This document shows positions 7,945 to 15,920 of a stretch of DNA of 41,146 nucleotides, piece by piece. Below the pieces are notes generated by a model, which saw only the letters and a list, made by a program, of their open reading frames with translations, ran no database searches and was not told the DNA's origin. Each line of letters starts with the position of its first letter. Positions within the stretch are counted from its first letter, which is position 1. The position numbers and the translations under genes are program-made. The DNA lies in the IMG/VR virus record IMGVR_UViG_3300020477_001244, positions 1-41,146 of that record. One strand, 5' to 3'. Source of the DNA: a virus.

Positions 7945-8551
7945 ATTGTCGTTTTTTTATAAATCCGTATTGTGCTAGGTCGGGGTATCCTCCCGGCTCC
8001 TCTTGGTCTGGGTGCTGCTCTGGGTAAACACTCAAAAGCATGAGACCCCTAGCTGCCCATTCTGGGGTGATATATGAGTTGTATCCCATTGATTCTATCT
8101 CGTCTTCAGGCATTGGAACGCCCTCTACTCTTCCAGACCATCTAAGCTTTTTCAGTTTTTCAACAGCCTCCAGACTGTCAGTTAAAATCATCCCGCCCTT
8201 CCCTAGTTTCAGATTTTTCTTTATGCCAAATGAAAGGCACATTAGGGAGCCTTCTATGTACATGTTTGAAGTAAATCTTTTTGCTGCGTCGTAAATGGGG
8301 TACGGAGATAGCTTATATATACCTTTCCACTCTTTGTCTGAAAGCCTCACCTGACCTCCAGCCTGAATGATAGACTGTGGAACAGAAACATATGTGCGAC
8401 TTGGTATTGTAACCTCTTCTACTTTTAGGTATTCGCAGCACATTCGTATCGCATTAGTGCAGTTATCACACGAAACGGCGTATGGGGCACCTGTGTAATG
8501 GGCCACTTCCTCTTCAAACCATTTTACAATGCTATGTGGGTTCCTAAGCAT
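7913..8551 (-). CDS. Truncated DegT/DnrJ/EryC1-type aminotransferase
   Basis: 212 residues; full-length DegT enzymes have about 360-400. Recognisable pieces of the PLP-binding large domain occur in order: AHYTGAPYAVSCDNCTNAI (the N-terminal cofactor-loop region), VTIPSRTYVSVPQSIIQAGG, PIYDAAKRF (in place of the usual D-x-A-x-x-x-G) and SFGIKKNLKLGKGGMI, which holds the candidate Schiff-base lysine. The C-terminal small domain is missing; the protein ends soon after PEWAARGLMLL. It could be a minimal enzyme making an amino sugar, or a decayed copy, though the frame is intact. Its ATG overlaps the stop of the FkbM gene (TAATG). Confidence 0.72.
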   Translation of the reverse strand: MLRNPHSIVKWFEEEVAHYTGAPYAVSCDNCTNAIRMCCEYLKVEEVTIPSRTYVSVPQSIIQAGGQVRLSDKEWKGIYKLSPYPIYDAAKRFTSNMYIEGSLMCLSFGIKKNLKLGKGGMILTDSLEAVEKLKKLRWSGRVEGVPMPEDEIESMGYNSYITPEWAARGLMLLSVYPEQHPDQEEPGGYPDLAQYGFIKKRQYDRYGFYGSR

Positions 8552-9216
8552 TACTTTCTCCTAAACACCAAGTGTTGGTGATAATCTTTAAAGTTTGGAT
8601 CATACGGAGTAAGCAACATATGTGTCCGGCTGATCCAGTCCACAAGTTCGCTTTGGACACCCAAGTCTATTAAAAAGTTGTGTATCTCCATAAATATGAA
8701 ATCTACTTTAGTGAGATCTTTCTGGAAAAGGAAGTCGTGTTCCGCACCCTCAATGTCTACCTTTAAAACGTCTACATTTCCTACTTCACTTATTATGCTT
8801 TCTAGGGATACCGTGGAAACTTCTTCCGTCCCACCTTCGTCTGTCCATCCGTGACCATTTTCATACTTGAAGTCAACCGTGCCAAAAGACCCACAGTTTT
8901 CTGTGTTGTTATGCTTCTTTAGCTTAACGGTATCTCCTTCTGTTTTTCCTACCGCCGCGTGAAAAAGATTTGCGTTTTTGATATCTCTTTCTTCTAGATT
9001 TGCTCTACACTGATTGATGTTTATCGTGGAGGGTTCATAGGCATAGATGTTTTCAAACATATAATGGTAGTTTATAATGAACCCACCAACGTTAGCTCCA
9101 GCGTCTACGCATGTATTTTTTTTGCCTTGCAGGTACTTGTTTATGGGGTAATCAAATTGACACTCTTGTACAATTCTATTAGTCCAAAGCACCATGTTTT
9201 CTGTAGACTCAAGCAT
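8551..9216 (-). CDS. FkbM-family SAM-dependent methyltransferase
   Basis: 221 residues. SAM motif I is TCVDAGANVGGF (about residues 35-45), followed by the acidic strand end IYAYEPSTIN (motif II) and later VDVLKVDIEGAEHDFL, the hallmark of FkbM-type methyltransferases. These enzymes O-methylate sugars of exported polysaccharides or glycolipids. It lies between a GNAT acetyltransferase and the short aminotransferase, consistent with tailoring one sugar by amination, acetylation and methylation. It shares stop/start bases with the downstream gene. Confidence 0.85.
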   Translation of the reverse strand: MLESTENMVLWTNRIVQECQFDYPINKYLQGKKNTCVDAGANVGGFIINYHYMFENIYAYEPSTININQCRANLEERDIKNANLFHAAVGKTEGDTVKLKKHNNTENCGSFGTVDFKYENGHGWTDEGGTEEVSTVSLESIISEVGNVDVLKVDIEGAEHDFLFQKDLTKVDFIFMEIHNFLIDLGVQSELVDWISRTHMLLTPYDPNFKDYHQHLVFRRK

Positions 9217-9612
9217 TTATCTCTCCAAAACAAAGTATTTTTTCTCGAACCCACATGATTCAAACAATCTAAGACTCGCCACATTTTCAACCTTGACTGT
9301 GGCTGAACATTCTGGATTGTTTTTCATGAATTCATTAATCATAAATCTTCCAACCCCCATACCTTGATAATCTGGGTGTGTGGCCACTCTAATGTCGCCG
9401 TTTACCTGACCCACAAACCCAACTGGTGTATCGTCCCCATTAACGCATATCTTGTAATTGTTTGCGTTGTATACCATGAATTCGTGGTGATCTTTTGAGG
9501 AAATATCATCCTGTAAAATGAATCCTTCCTTAAGTCTGTTTCGTAAAAGCAAAATAAAGTCCCAGTGGTGATAGAGGCACTTTACCATTCTTAGATTAAT
9601 CTTATCTACCAT
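9217..9612 (-). CDS. GNAT-family N-acetyltransferase
   Basis: 131 residues. The acetyl-CoA-binding motif A is clear: VATHPDYQGMGVGRFMINEF with the Q-x-x-G-x-G/A pyrophosphate loop. It is followed by ATVKVENVASLRLFESCGF, motif B with the conserved N-x-x-S-x-x-x-F-x-x-x-GF ending. Enzymes of this type in sugar clusters N-acetylate amino sugars such as those made by DegT aminotransferases, and a DegT-like gene is two genes downstream. The start overlaps the end of the upstream GT-D-like gene by a few bases. Confidence 0.85.
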   Translation of the reverse strand: MVDKINLRMVKCLYHHWDFILLLRNRLKEGFILQDDISSKDHHEFMVYNANNYKICVNGDDTPVGFVGQVNGDIRVATHPDYQGMGVGRFMINEFMKNNPECSATVKVENVASLRLFESCGFEKKYFVLER

Positions 9613-10418
9613 ATGCAGGTCCTCACTCTCAGGTCTGGATTGTCAAGCTGTTTCATATATTCCCTCTTTCCTCCAACCCCCGGCATAAACGGGTTCAGTG
9701 CAGACCCGATATCAACATACGTGTTGTTGGGGTGTTCTTGGTAACATTGGTGAATAATCATATTAGACAAACTCGACGCTGCACACAGAAAAACTGTGTC
9801 GTTAATTTTGTCTGATGTGATATACTCTTTTATGTCGCTTATCGTGTCGTAGTTATTTATCATGCAGTTTTGACCTATCCTAAAGTCTTTCTCTACCTTA
9901 AACGGTAGTTCGCTTATATCTGCCGACTCATTTACAACTATAGCAATTTTTCTGTCCTTAAAGATGCTCATTGTTTCCTCTACAAATCTCTTGTAGTTTG
10001 AGTTTATGAACAAGTTGGACCAAGTTAGATTTTCTTCATCTCCAAGTCCGATCATTTCAAACTGCGAATCGTAAAAGAACTGGCCCCACATCGGAACTAT
10101 ACAGCACCTACAACTAATGCCTTTGAAATAATTATCTGCCCTGTACTCTATTGCTTCCTGAAGCTTCTGTCTTTGGAACTCGTGTTTGCTTGGGTCATAG
10201 TGCTTATGGTCATCTGGGGGATTATCTGCTGGAAACAGAGAGTGATGTATTTTGTTTTGGCTCTCGCCCATTAGAACCTCTACCCTGTTGAGCATCAGAA
10301 CTTCGCCATCTGAAAATCTAGAGAACGCAAAGTTTTCTTTGTTGGATAGTAGATTATTGATTATATCCAAGTCGCCGCTCATGCTTTTTTGGGAACCTAG
10401 CCCAAGCTTAGTGCTCAT
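9606..10418 (-). CDS. GT-D-type (DUF1792-like) glycosyltransferase
   Basis: 270 residues. Near the N-terminus is FAFSRFSDGEVLML, very close to the RFGDGE signature of the GT-D fold (DUF1792 family), where the D-x-E carries the metal/nucleotide-sugar function. Later come IAIVVNESADI and, near the C-terminus, TYVDIGSALNPF, matching the conserved last strand of that family. It would transfer a sugar from an NDP-sugar in assembly of a glycan. ATGA overlap with the upstream epimerase gene. Family call is from the signature motif. Confidence 0.65.
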   Translation of the reverse strand: MSTKLGLGSQKSMSGDLDIINNLLSNKENFAFSRFSDGEVLMLNRVEVLMGESQNKIHHSLFPADNPPDDHKHYDPSKHEFQRQKLQEAIEYRADNYFKGISCRCCIVPMWGQFFYDSQFEMIGLGDEENLTWSNLFINSNYKRFVEETMSIFKDRKIAIVVNESADISELPFKVEKDFRIGQNCMINNYDTISDIKEYITSDKINDTVFLCAASSLSNMIIHQCYQEHPNNTYVDIGSALNPFMPGVGGKREYMKQLDNPDLRVRTCIW

Positions 10419-11392
10419 GAAATACCGCCTCTCAAAAGCTTTTTAATTACCCTTACATTTATTGACTTTGACCTGTCGTGCTTGCCAAACATTATTTCTT
10501 GGTGCAGCTTTCTGATTGAACCTTTGAGTCTTTTCTTGAACTTTATTCCTAAGTCTTTCTTTATCAGCGCGGAACTTGTTCTGTATGACCTCTGGTCTAT
10601 CACATGTTGGTAGTGAATTTCTACATCCGGTATTGCGTCCTGTATAAGCTCAACAACCTGATTCACGGAATAGTTTTCGTTAGTGACGTTGTATATTTTT
10701 CCGTTTGAGATTGGGTTTTCAAGGCACAGTTCATAGGATAAGCAGAGATCATCCACATGTAAGCATGGTCTACATTGCTCGCCCCCTTCGACCATAAGTC
10801 TGTTTTCTCTTATAGCCCTGTCTAGCATGGTATTAACCATTACGTCAAGTCTGAGCCTTGGTGAATATCCATACAGCGTTGCTGGCCTAAGGGACGTTAT
10901 GCCCACACCACCCTTCTTAATATAATAGCCAAGAACATGGTCAATCTCCGCTTTTATTTTTCCATATTGTGTTATTGGTTCGGGAATATCTTTTTCTGTT
11001 ACTAGCTTCCCTTGCTTTATTCCATACACGCTGGTTGTGGAAGTCTGTATTATTTTCGGAATTTTTTTCTCTATTGATGCATCTATGACATTCATGACTC
11101 CGTTATAACTAACGTCGTGAGTAAAGCCATAATCCACATCAGAGCTAGTGTCGTTTGAAAGACAAGCTAAGCTGATCACTGCATCCTTGCCCCTGAGAAG
11201 CTTTCTGATTGAGTGCTCTCTTATGTCTTCAACCACACACTTTGCGTTAACACCTGTGACTTCCTTATATTGCTCCACGTCATCCCAAAACCAGAATGTG
11301 TCAACAACAGTTACATCATATTTTTGTTGCAGAAGGGGGCAAAGCCTTGATCCTACAAAGCCAGCTCCCCCAAAAACCACTATTTTTTTCAT
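10415..11392 (-). CDS. NAD-dependent epimerase/dehydratase (extended SDR)
   Basis: 325 residues from ATG 11392, chosen over an upstream in-frame start because it overlaps the previous stop as ATGA, has AAGGGA 6 bases before it, and puts the Rossmann motif at the N-terminus: KKIVVFGGAGFVGS (residues 2-15). The catalytic Y-x-x-x-K is YGKIK (143-147), with Thr/Ser residues at 118-121 as the third catalytic position, and SLRPATLYGYSPRLR as the substrate-binding region. This is the extended SDR fold acting on NDP-sugars, giving epimerisation or dehydration. It follows the UDP-GlcNAc 2-epimerase gene, so both may act in one NDP-sugar route. Confidence 0.85.
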   Translation of the reverse strand: MKKIVVFGGAGFVGSRLCPLLQQKYDVTVVDTFWFWDDVEQYKEVTGVNAKCVVEDIREHSIRKLLRGKDAVISLACLSNDTSSDVDYGFTHDVSYNGVMNVIDASIEKKIPKIIQTSTTSVYGIKQGKLVTEKDIPEPITQYGKIKAEIDHVLGYYIKKGGVGITSLRPATLYGYSPRLRLDVMVNTMLDRAIRENRLMVEGGEQCRPCLHVDDLCLSYELCLENPISNGKIYNVTNENYSVNQVVELIQDAIPDVEIHYQHVIDQRSYRTSSALIKKDLGIKFKKRLKGSIRKLHQEIMFGKHDRSKSINVRVIKKLLRGGIS

Positions 11393-12396
11393 ATTATATC
11401 CCTTAATATTTCTGCAACCTTCTGTGCCGAATTGCCATCCCCGTAAGGACATTTTCCAGATACTATATCTGGTTGCATGAAGCTTACCTTGCGAAATACC
11501 TCTGGAAGATCGCTTGGCGACCCACACATAAAGGCAAACTGCCCAATTCCTTCTAGCCTTTCGGTTATTTTCCTACAGACTATACATCTTTTTCCAAAGA
11601 AGCTAGACTCCTCTTGTAGCCCTCCACTGTCAGTTATCAGGAGCCTGCATTTAGAAACCATGTCTATGCAATCTGCGTAGGGAAGGGGGTCTATTACCTT
11701 TACGTCCTTTAATAGGTGTTGGTATTTTACCACGTTTGGGTTTGGGTGTATAGGTAACACAAAATCTATGTCGCTGGTTCTGGCCAGTTCATTAATTGTC
11801 TCAAACCACTCTGCTATGTTTTCATGGTTTTCTCTTCTGTGTAGAGTAACTAAGACAAAATCCTCCAAGCTAGATGGATGACCCACTAGGTTGTCTAAAA
11901 CCGTGTTGCCAACAACGTGCATATTGGCTTCTCTACCAAGTGACATCCTAAGGTTGTGTGCAGATGTGATGGTTGGACATAGGTGTACGTCAGCGAGTGC
12001 GGATATTGCACACCTGTTAAACTCTTCTGGGTATGGGTTATCTTTATCAAAAGTTCTAAGCCCAGCCTCAAGGTGTATAACTGGAACTTGCCGATGGAAA
12101 GCTGCTAGAGCAACAGCAAAAGCTGAAGTTGTATCACCCTGAACCATAACCCCGCTTATGTCTGACAGCGGTGGGAGTTGGTCTAGTATAGAACAGACAA
12201 TTGCATCCAAGCGACATCCGCCAAGCTGGTCATCTATTTCTATCCTTTTGTATGGATAATTTTCTATGCTCTCATCTACTAGAGATGTATGCTGCCCAGT
12301 AAACAGAAGCTTGAACGGTATTTCTCCGTCAATCGCATCTATCACCGGCTTTATCTTAATCCATTCTGGTCTAGTTCCAAAAGCTATTAATAACAT
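11389..12396 (-). CDS. wecB: UDP-N-acetylglucosamine 2-epimerase (non-hydrolysing)
   Basis: 335 residues, close to the usual 360-380. Family motifs are all present: GTRPEWIK (7-14), TGQH (33-36), VQGDTTSAFAVALAAFH (85-101), HLEAGLRTF (108-116), PEEFNR (123-128), VGNTVLDN, TLHRRENH (184-191) and TDSGGLQEE (255-263), which together form the UDP-GlcNAc site of the GT-B-like WecB/MnaA fold. It converts UDP-GlcNAc to UDP-ManNAc, the precursor of many capsule and O-antigen sugars. Such an enzyme in a phage suggests the virus builds its own activated sugar. Coupled to the SDR gene downstream. Confidence 0.92.
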   Translation of the reverse strand: MLLIAFGTRPEWIKIKPVIDAIDGEIPFKLLFTGQHTSLVDESIENYPYKRIEIDDQLGGCRLDAIVCSILDQLPPLSDISGVMVQGDTTSAFAVALAAFHRQVPVIHLEAGLRTFDKDNPYPEEFNRCAISALADVHLCPTITSAHNLRMSLGREANMHVVGNTVLDNLVGHPSSLEDFVLVTLHRRENHENIAEWFETINELARTSDIDFVLPIHPNPNVVKYQHLLKDVKVIDPLPYADCIDMVSKCRLLITDSGGLQEESSFFGKRCIVCRKITERLEGIGQFAFMCGSPSDLPEVFRKVSFMQPDIVSGKCPYGDGNSAQKVAEILRDII

Positions 12397-13136
12397 TATT
12401 TATCCTTTACCAGTTTATACCCTTGGGACAACATAAAATTCCAATACCAGTTGGCTTGCATGTGCCCCTCACCTGTTCTCGATGTGGCAAATGCATCTTC
12501 CCCATACTCGCTAGGCTTTAAGGAGCCCCACATTTCTTTGTCATCTTTTGGGTGTGGTGGTACATATGTCCCCAAGCCAAAGTGTTTTTGTAGAGCGTAT
12601 GAAAAGTGCATATCTTCCCCACCAGATATAAGCTTTGTACTTGGCATTTCTGCCCAATAAGCTCTCAACCATTCTCTCTCGAAAAACCAGCAGTGACCCA
12701 TTATGTCCACCTGCTCCACTTCCTCGCTTGGATTGTTGGCACAGAAAGATACGTATTGACAACCGGGGTAATTCTGATAATCATCACCAACCATTCTAAC
12801 CCCACGGCAACCTAGGAGCCCCCTGTGTGTTTTCATGGTCTCTAGGCAGTTTTCAAACCACTTTTTTCCGGGTATTGTGTCGTCATCAAAAACGCAAACA
12901 TATTCAGTGTCTGCGTTTATTGCGTATGCAAACCTAGCCCACACACCTAGATTTTTATTACAGAAGGCGGATGTGCAGTTTTCTATAACGTCACTTGGAA
13001 ATTTTTCCATCGACTCTTCGTGAAAGTTACCCCAAAACATTATCTTTGCATCGTCTATAGTTTGAGACTTAATTGCTTCATATTGTTCTTTTAGGGTGTG
13101 TGGTCTCTTATAGCCATTTAGGATTGCTGTGATCAT
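12396..13136 (-). CDS. Family 2-like (GT-A) glycosyltransferase
   Basis: 246 residues. It starts ITAILNGYKRPHTLKEQYEA, the usual first strand and helix of GT2-like enzymes, and carries a metal-binding site CVFDDDTIPGKKWFENCL at about residues 80-97. A later SGGEDMHFSYALQKHFG resembles the catalytic-base (ED) region. The product would add one sugar to a growing glycan, using an NDP-sugar. Start and stop bases are shared or overlap with neighbours on both sides. Confidence 0.75.
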   Translation of the reverse strand: MITAILNGYKRPHTLKEQYEAIKSQTIDDAKIMFWGNFHEESMEKFPSDVIENCTSAFCNKNLGVWARFAYAINADTEYVCVFDDDTIPGKKWFENCLETMKTHRGLLGCRGVRMVGDDYQNYPGCQYVSFCANNPSEEVEQVDIMGHCWFFEREWLRAYWAEMPSTKLISGGEDMHFSYALQKHFGLGTYVPPHPKDDKEMWGSLKPSEYGEDAFATSRTGEGHMQANWYWNFMLSQGYKLVKDK

Positions 13137-14056
13137 TTTTGCAAGTCCTTTATTTTCTTTTCTATTTTTGATACAAGATCTTTGTTTTGTAGCTTTGAGG
13201 CTAACCTCTTTACCCTACTAAGGCAGGTGTGGGAGGATAAAACTTTGTTCTTCACGGCTAGAGCTTTCTCTTCCCACTCTTCTTTGGGGTCTGTGTCAAT
13301 TAGTGGTAGTGGAGCTTTTAGTGAAGAATCTAGAACCTCATACATCTTATCTTTTTGGCTTTCGTATTTTGGTAGAAAGAAAACGTTTTTCCCATAAAGT
13401 ATAGAATCAAAAAGAACCTGAGGGATATCTTGCGTGTCCTGAGTAACCAATATATTCTCATACTTTCCATACAGTCCGTAGAGGTGCATTGTGGGCGCTA
13501 CGATATCCACCTCGTTTGCAAGCTCTTGGTTTGTAGAAAGGAAGTGATGTACATCAAACCCATCAGTTATATCAGAAAGCCTACCCTTGACTGTGTAGTT
13601 AGATATAACAGCGAGGTCAGCCTTATACTCAGGGGTTTCAACACTTTGTTTAGAAAGGTATATGTCAGCCCCAAGCATAATGTTAATCATTTTTGTCTTT
13701 CGTTGCTTGATGGTATTAAACGCCGAAGGACTGTTATAAAATACAAATGGGCAATTAATGCCGCTGGAATCCACGATGTCGTCGAGCTGATCTATTACAT
13801 CTTGAGTCGCCCCAGTAACATTAACTAACAATTCGATATTATTATTCTGAGAAAGGTACTTTAAGATGTCGTTAGTGAGATAACCAAAGTGTGTTATGAA
13901 AACATCTGGCTTAGTGGTGTCAAACGCATCGAAGGCGCTGCTACCATCAGGGGTCCATATATTTGCTTCCTCACCTTCCAAATCGTTTAGGGATTCACAG
14001 ATATACAGAGGCTCGGTAGACTCTGTGTTAGCGTAATTTTGTATTAGTGTTTTCAT
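13133..14056 (-). CDS. Probable glycosyltransferase, GT-B-like
   Basis: About 307 residues. The ATG at 14056 is preferred over that at 14074 because GAGG lies about 12 bases upstream; both overlap the preceding gene. The protein looks like two alpha/beta halves: an N-terminal half with FITHFGYL and LLVNVTGA, and a C-terminal half where DIPQVLFDSILYGKNVFFLP resembles the nucleotide-sugar-binding helix region of GT-B enzymes. The clear E-x7-E of GT4 is missing, so the fold call is weak. The C-terminus is Lys-rich and helical (KNKDLVSKIEKKIKDLQ-like). Confidence 0.42.
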   Translation of the reverse strand: MKTLIQNYANTESTEPLYICESLNDLEGEEANIWTPDGSSAFDAFDTTKPDVFITHFGYLTNDILKYLSQNNNIELLVNVTGATQDVIDQLDDIVDSSGINCPFVFYNSPSAFNTIKQRKTKMINIMLGADIYLSKQSVETPEYKADLAVISNYTVKGRLSDITDGFDVHHFLSTNQELANEVDIVAPTMHLYGLYGKYENILVTQDTQDIPQVLFDSILYGKNVFFLPKYESQKDKMYEVLDSSLKAPLPLIDTDPKEEWEEKALAVKNKVLSSHTCLSRVKRLASKLQNKDLVSKIEKKIKDLQK

Positions 14057-14795
14057 GCGATTTGCGAACCTCATGGTATGTTTTGATGTTACTTATTTTG
14101 GTTACTGGCTTTTGTATGTTTTTAATGACATGCACTTTGTGTTTTGTTTTTACTAGATCATTAATAGCCTCGAACATAAATTTATTTTTGTAGTCTGCAT
14201 TGGAGATTATCTTCCTAAAGGATTCTATTGTTTCTTGGTCGTGTAAAAATACTATTTCCGACCAAAGGTTTTCTATTCCAAAGGAGAGGTTTTCTGTGTA
14301 CCCTTCTTCGTTTATTGTGACCCCAACCTCAAGGTTGTTGCAGGGTTCCTGCTCTAGCATTATAAATGATTTGCCTCCGTGTACAAGAGAGAAGACCTCG
14401 GTATCCACCAGCAAGTCTCCGTTGCAAATTAATATTTTGCTATTTGTCGTGTTGTTTATACATAGTCTAACGCTTTCGCAAGAGTTTGAGTGTGGATAAA
14501 CTTGGTTCTCCACGATCCTTATATTTAGCTCCTTGTATTTTTCCCTTACAAACTTGACTACCTTCTCGCAGTCAAATCCACCGCATATTATAAGCTCAAA
14601 GCTTGAAAAAACGCTTTTGAGTGATGCTATTTGTCTGTCTAGCAATGTTGCCCCGCCAAACTTTATCAATGGTGTGGGGCCATACGACTTCATCCTGTGC
14701 CCCGCCTTTTCACAAAGCAATACAACCGTTATAAAGTCGTCCATTCTTTCTGATTCTTGCCGTGGAGACGTTACGAATCCGTGTTGTTTTCTCAT
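14028..14795 (-). CDS. Nucleotidyltransferase-like protein, atypical P-loop
   Basis: 255 residues. The region VVLLCEKAGHRMKSYGPTPL matches the N-terminal signature of NTP_transferases (L-x-A-G-x-G-x-R-M-x-P-x-T-x-x-x-PK-x-L), but the glycine loop is replaced by CEKAGH and the PK-x-L lysine is not obvious, so catalysis may be altered or lost. SKILICNGDLLVDTEVF is the expected metal-binding strand (GDL). It would activate a sugar-1-phosphate. The start forms an ATGA overlap with the upstream stop; ATG 14744 is an alternative that removes a 17-residue leader. Confidence 0.62.
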   Translation of the reverse strand: MRKQHGFVTSPRQESERMDDFITVVLLCEKAGHRMKSYGPTPLIKFGGATLLDRQIASLKSVFSSFELIICGGFDCEKVVKFVREKYKELNIRIVENQVYPHSNSCESVRLCINNTTNSKILICNGDLLVDTEVFSLVHGGKSFIMLEQEPCNNLEVGVTINEEGYTENLSFGIENLWSEIVFLHDQETIESFRKIISNADYKNKFMFEAINDLVKTKHKVHVIKNIQKPVTKISNIKTYHEVRKSHENTNTKLR

Positions 14796-15529
14796 ATCGT
14801 AAGGTGTAGTCCTTGAATCTTCGCTTCATTTTCGATATCTTCTTCAAACGCCTGATAGTCATAATAGTCTCTGTATCTTATATTTAGAACCATAAACATC
14901 ACAACCTTGAGGCCATTGCAGTCAAAAAACACACACTTCTCAAGATCTTTATTTATTGCGTCGTTTATTTTTGTGAAAGCGTCCTTTGGTATCTTTTGGC
15001 CAAACTTGACCCGACTGCAAAAAGAGTTTTTCGCTGCGTGCTTGAAGCTTTCGTGATCCCTAAATCTTTCTGAGCCAAAAACAACGACTACTGCATTTAT
15101 TCCAGATGCTACCAAGTCGTCGCAGAAACTAGCGACTATTTGCTTTTGTTTTCCTTTGTACGTTTTGTGGGGTTGCGACACAACGATATTAAACTTAGTT
15201 CTGTCATAGTCTATTTTTAGTATGTCCTTTTTTGTCTTTTCTACCTGCTTCTCTTTTATCTCGTCTGCGTATATCACAATGGAAAAGGTTTTCTTGCACT
15301 GGTCCTCAACGGTTTCTAAATCTGTTTTTGTTCCGTTTTCCCTAAAGTAGTTACACACTGACTTAACAACATAAAACTCTTTGTCATCGTCGTATGCCTC
15401 GAAAACCGAATCGCCAAACTTTTCTATTCTCCCAGCTTCACACCCCACTTGTATATTGCCATCGTAAACAGCAAACATACAATCTTTGCAGCTAGTTTCG
15501 AGCTTATTCTCTTGATGCTTCGATTTCAT
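14792..15529 (-). CDS. Unknown protein with N-terminal cysteine motif
   Basis: 245 residues. Near the N-terminus are C-x2-C at SCKDCMFAVYDG, then a third Cys in VGCEAGRIEKF and a fourth in SVCNYFRE, a set that could bind zinc or an Fe-S cluster. The rest is an alpha/beta domain (FSIVIYADE, FNIVVSQPH, INAVVVVFGSERF) that might be a degenerate GT2-like fold; no DxD motif was found. It lies in the glycan block between a nucleotidyltransferase-like and a methyltransferase-like gene. Function not recognised. Confidence 0.4.
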   Translation of the reverse strand: MKSKHQENKLETSCKDCMFAVYDGNIQVGCEAGRIEKFGDSVFEAYDDDKEFYVVKSVCNYFRENGTKTDLETVEDQCKKTFSIVIYADEIKEKQVEKTKKDILKIDYDRTKFNIVVSQPHKTYKGKQKQIVASFCDDLVASGINAVVVVFGSERFRDHESFKHAAKNSFCSRVKFGQKIPKDAFTKINDAINKDLEKCVFFDCNGLKVVMFMVLNIRYRDYYDYQAFEEDIENEAKIQGLHLTI

Positions 15530-15920
15530 AGTAGACCCCTGATATTGTTGTCGTATTAATTTTTAAGCCAAGTCTTTGTAAAAGATCAGATACATGATTA
15601 ACATCTGAGCATGACTTGTTTCTTGAAAAAACCTTGCTGGCGTCTTGGGGTGAAATTCCACCGTTTACTACAGCCCTACAAAAAACCCTCAGGTCTGTTC
15701 CTCCAATTGAAATAGAAGAGCCCATTCGCATCTTTTGCCTGAGCTTTACTAGAAACTCCTCTATGCTTTCTATTTTTATAGCATCCAGACAGCCAGAAGC
15801 CAATATGAAGGTGCACTCGTTGTCAGAAACCTTTTCCAACTCTACGCCTTCTTCGCTTATCACGACTCTTTCGTAGCCCTGAATGTGTTCTTCATTTTCT
15901 TGCACTATATGTATTTTCAT
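15504..15920 (-). CDS. Half-size methyltransferase-like protein (138 aa)
   Basis: The order of elements (ECTFILASGCLDAI, EFLVKLRQKMRMGSSISIGGTDL, then a helical part and ISGVYYEIEASR) resembles the C-terminal half of a class I SAM methyltransferase: strand 4, strand 5, and the final beta-hairpin. The SAM-binding glycine loop is not present. It might need a partner subunit, be inactive, or be a mis-recognised small domain. It overlaps the downstream Cys-motif gene by 26 bases, and its own start overlaps the end of the GT4 gene. Confidence 0.35.
   Translation of the reverse strand: MKIHIVQENEEHIQGYERVVISEEGVELEKVSDNECTFILASGCLDAIKIESIEEFLVKLRQKMRMGSSISIGGTDLRVFCRAVVNGGISPQDASKVFSRNKSCSDVNHVSDLLQRLGLKINTTTISGVYYEIEASRE

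Noticed and set aside
13430-13828. Plus-strand 132-codon frame within the glycosyltransferase-like gene.
   Set aside because: Entirely antisense to a coupled gene, with no start signal or recognisable motif.
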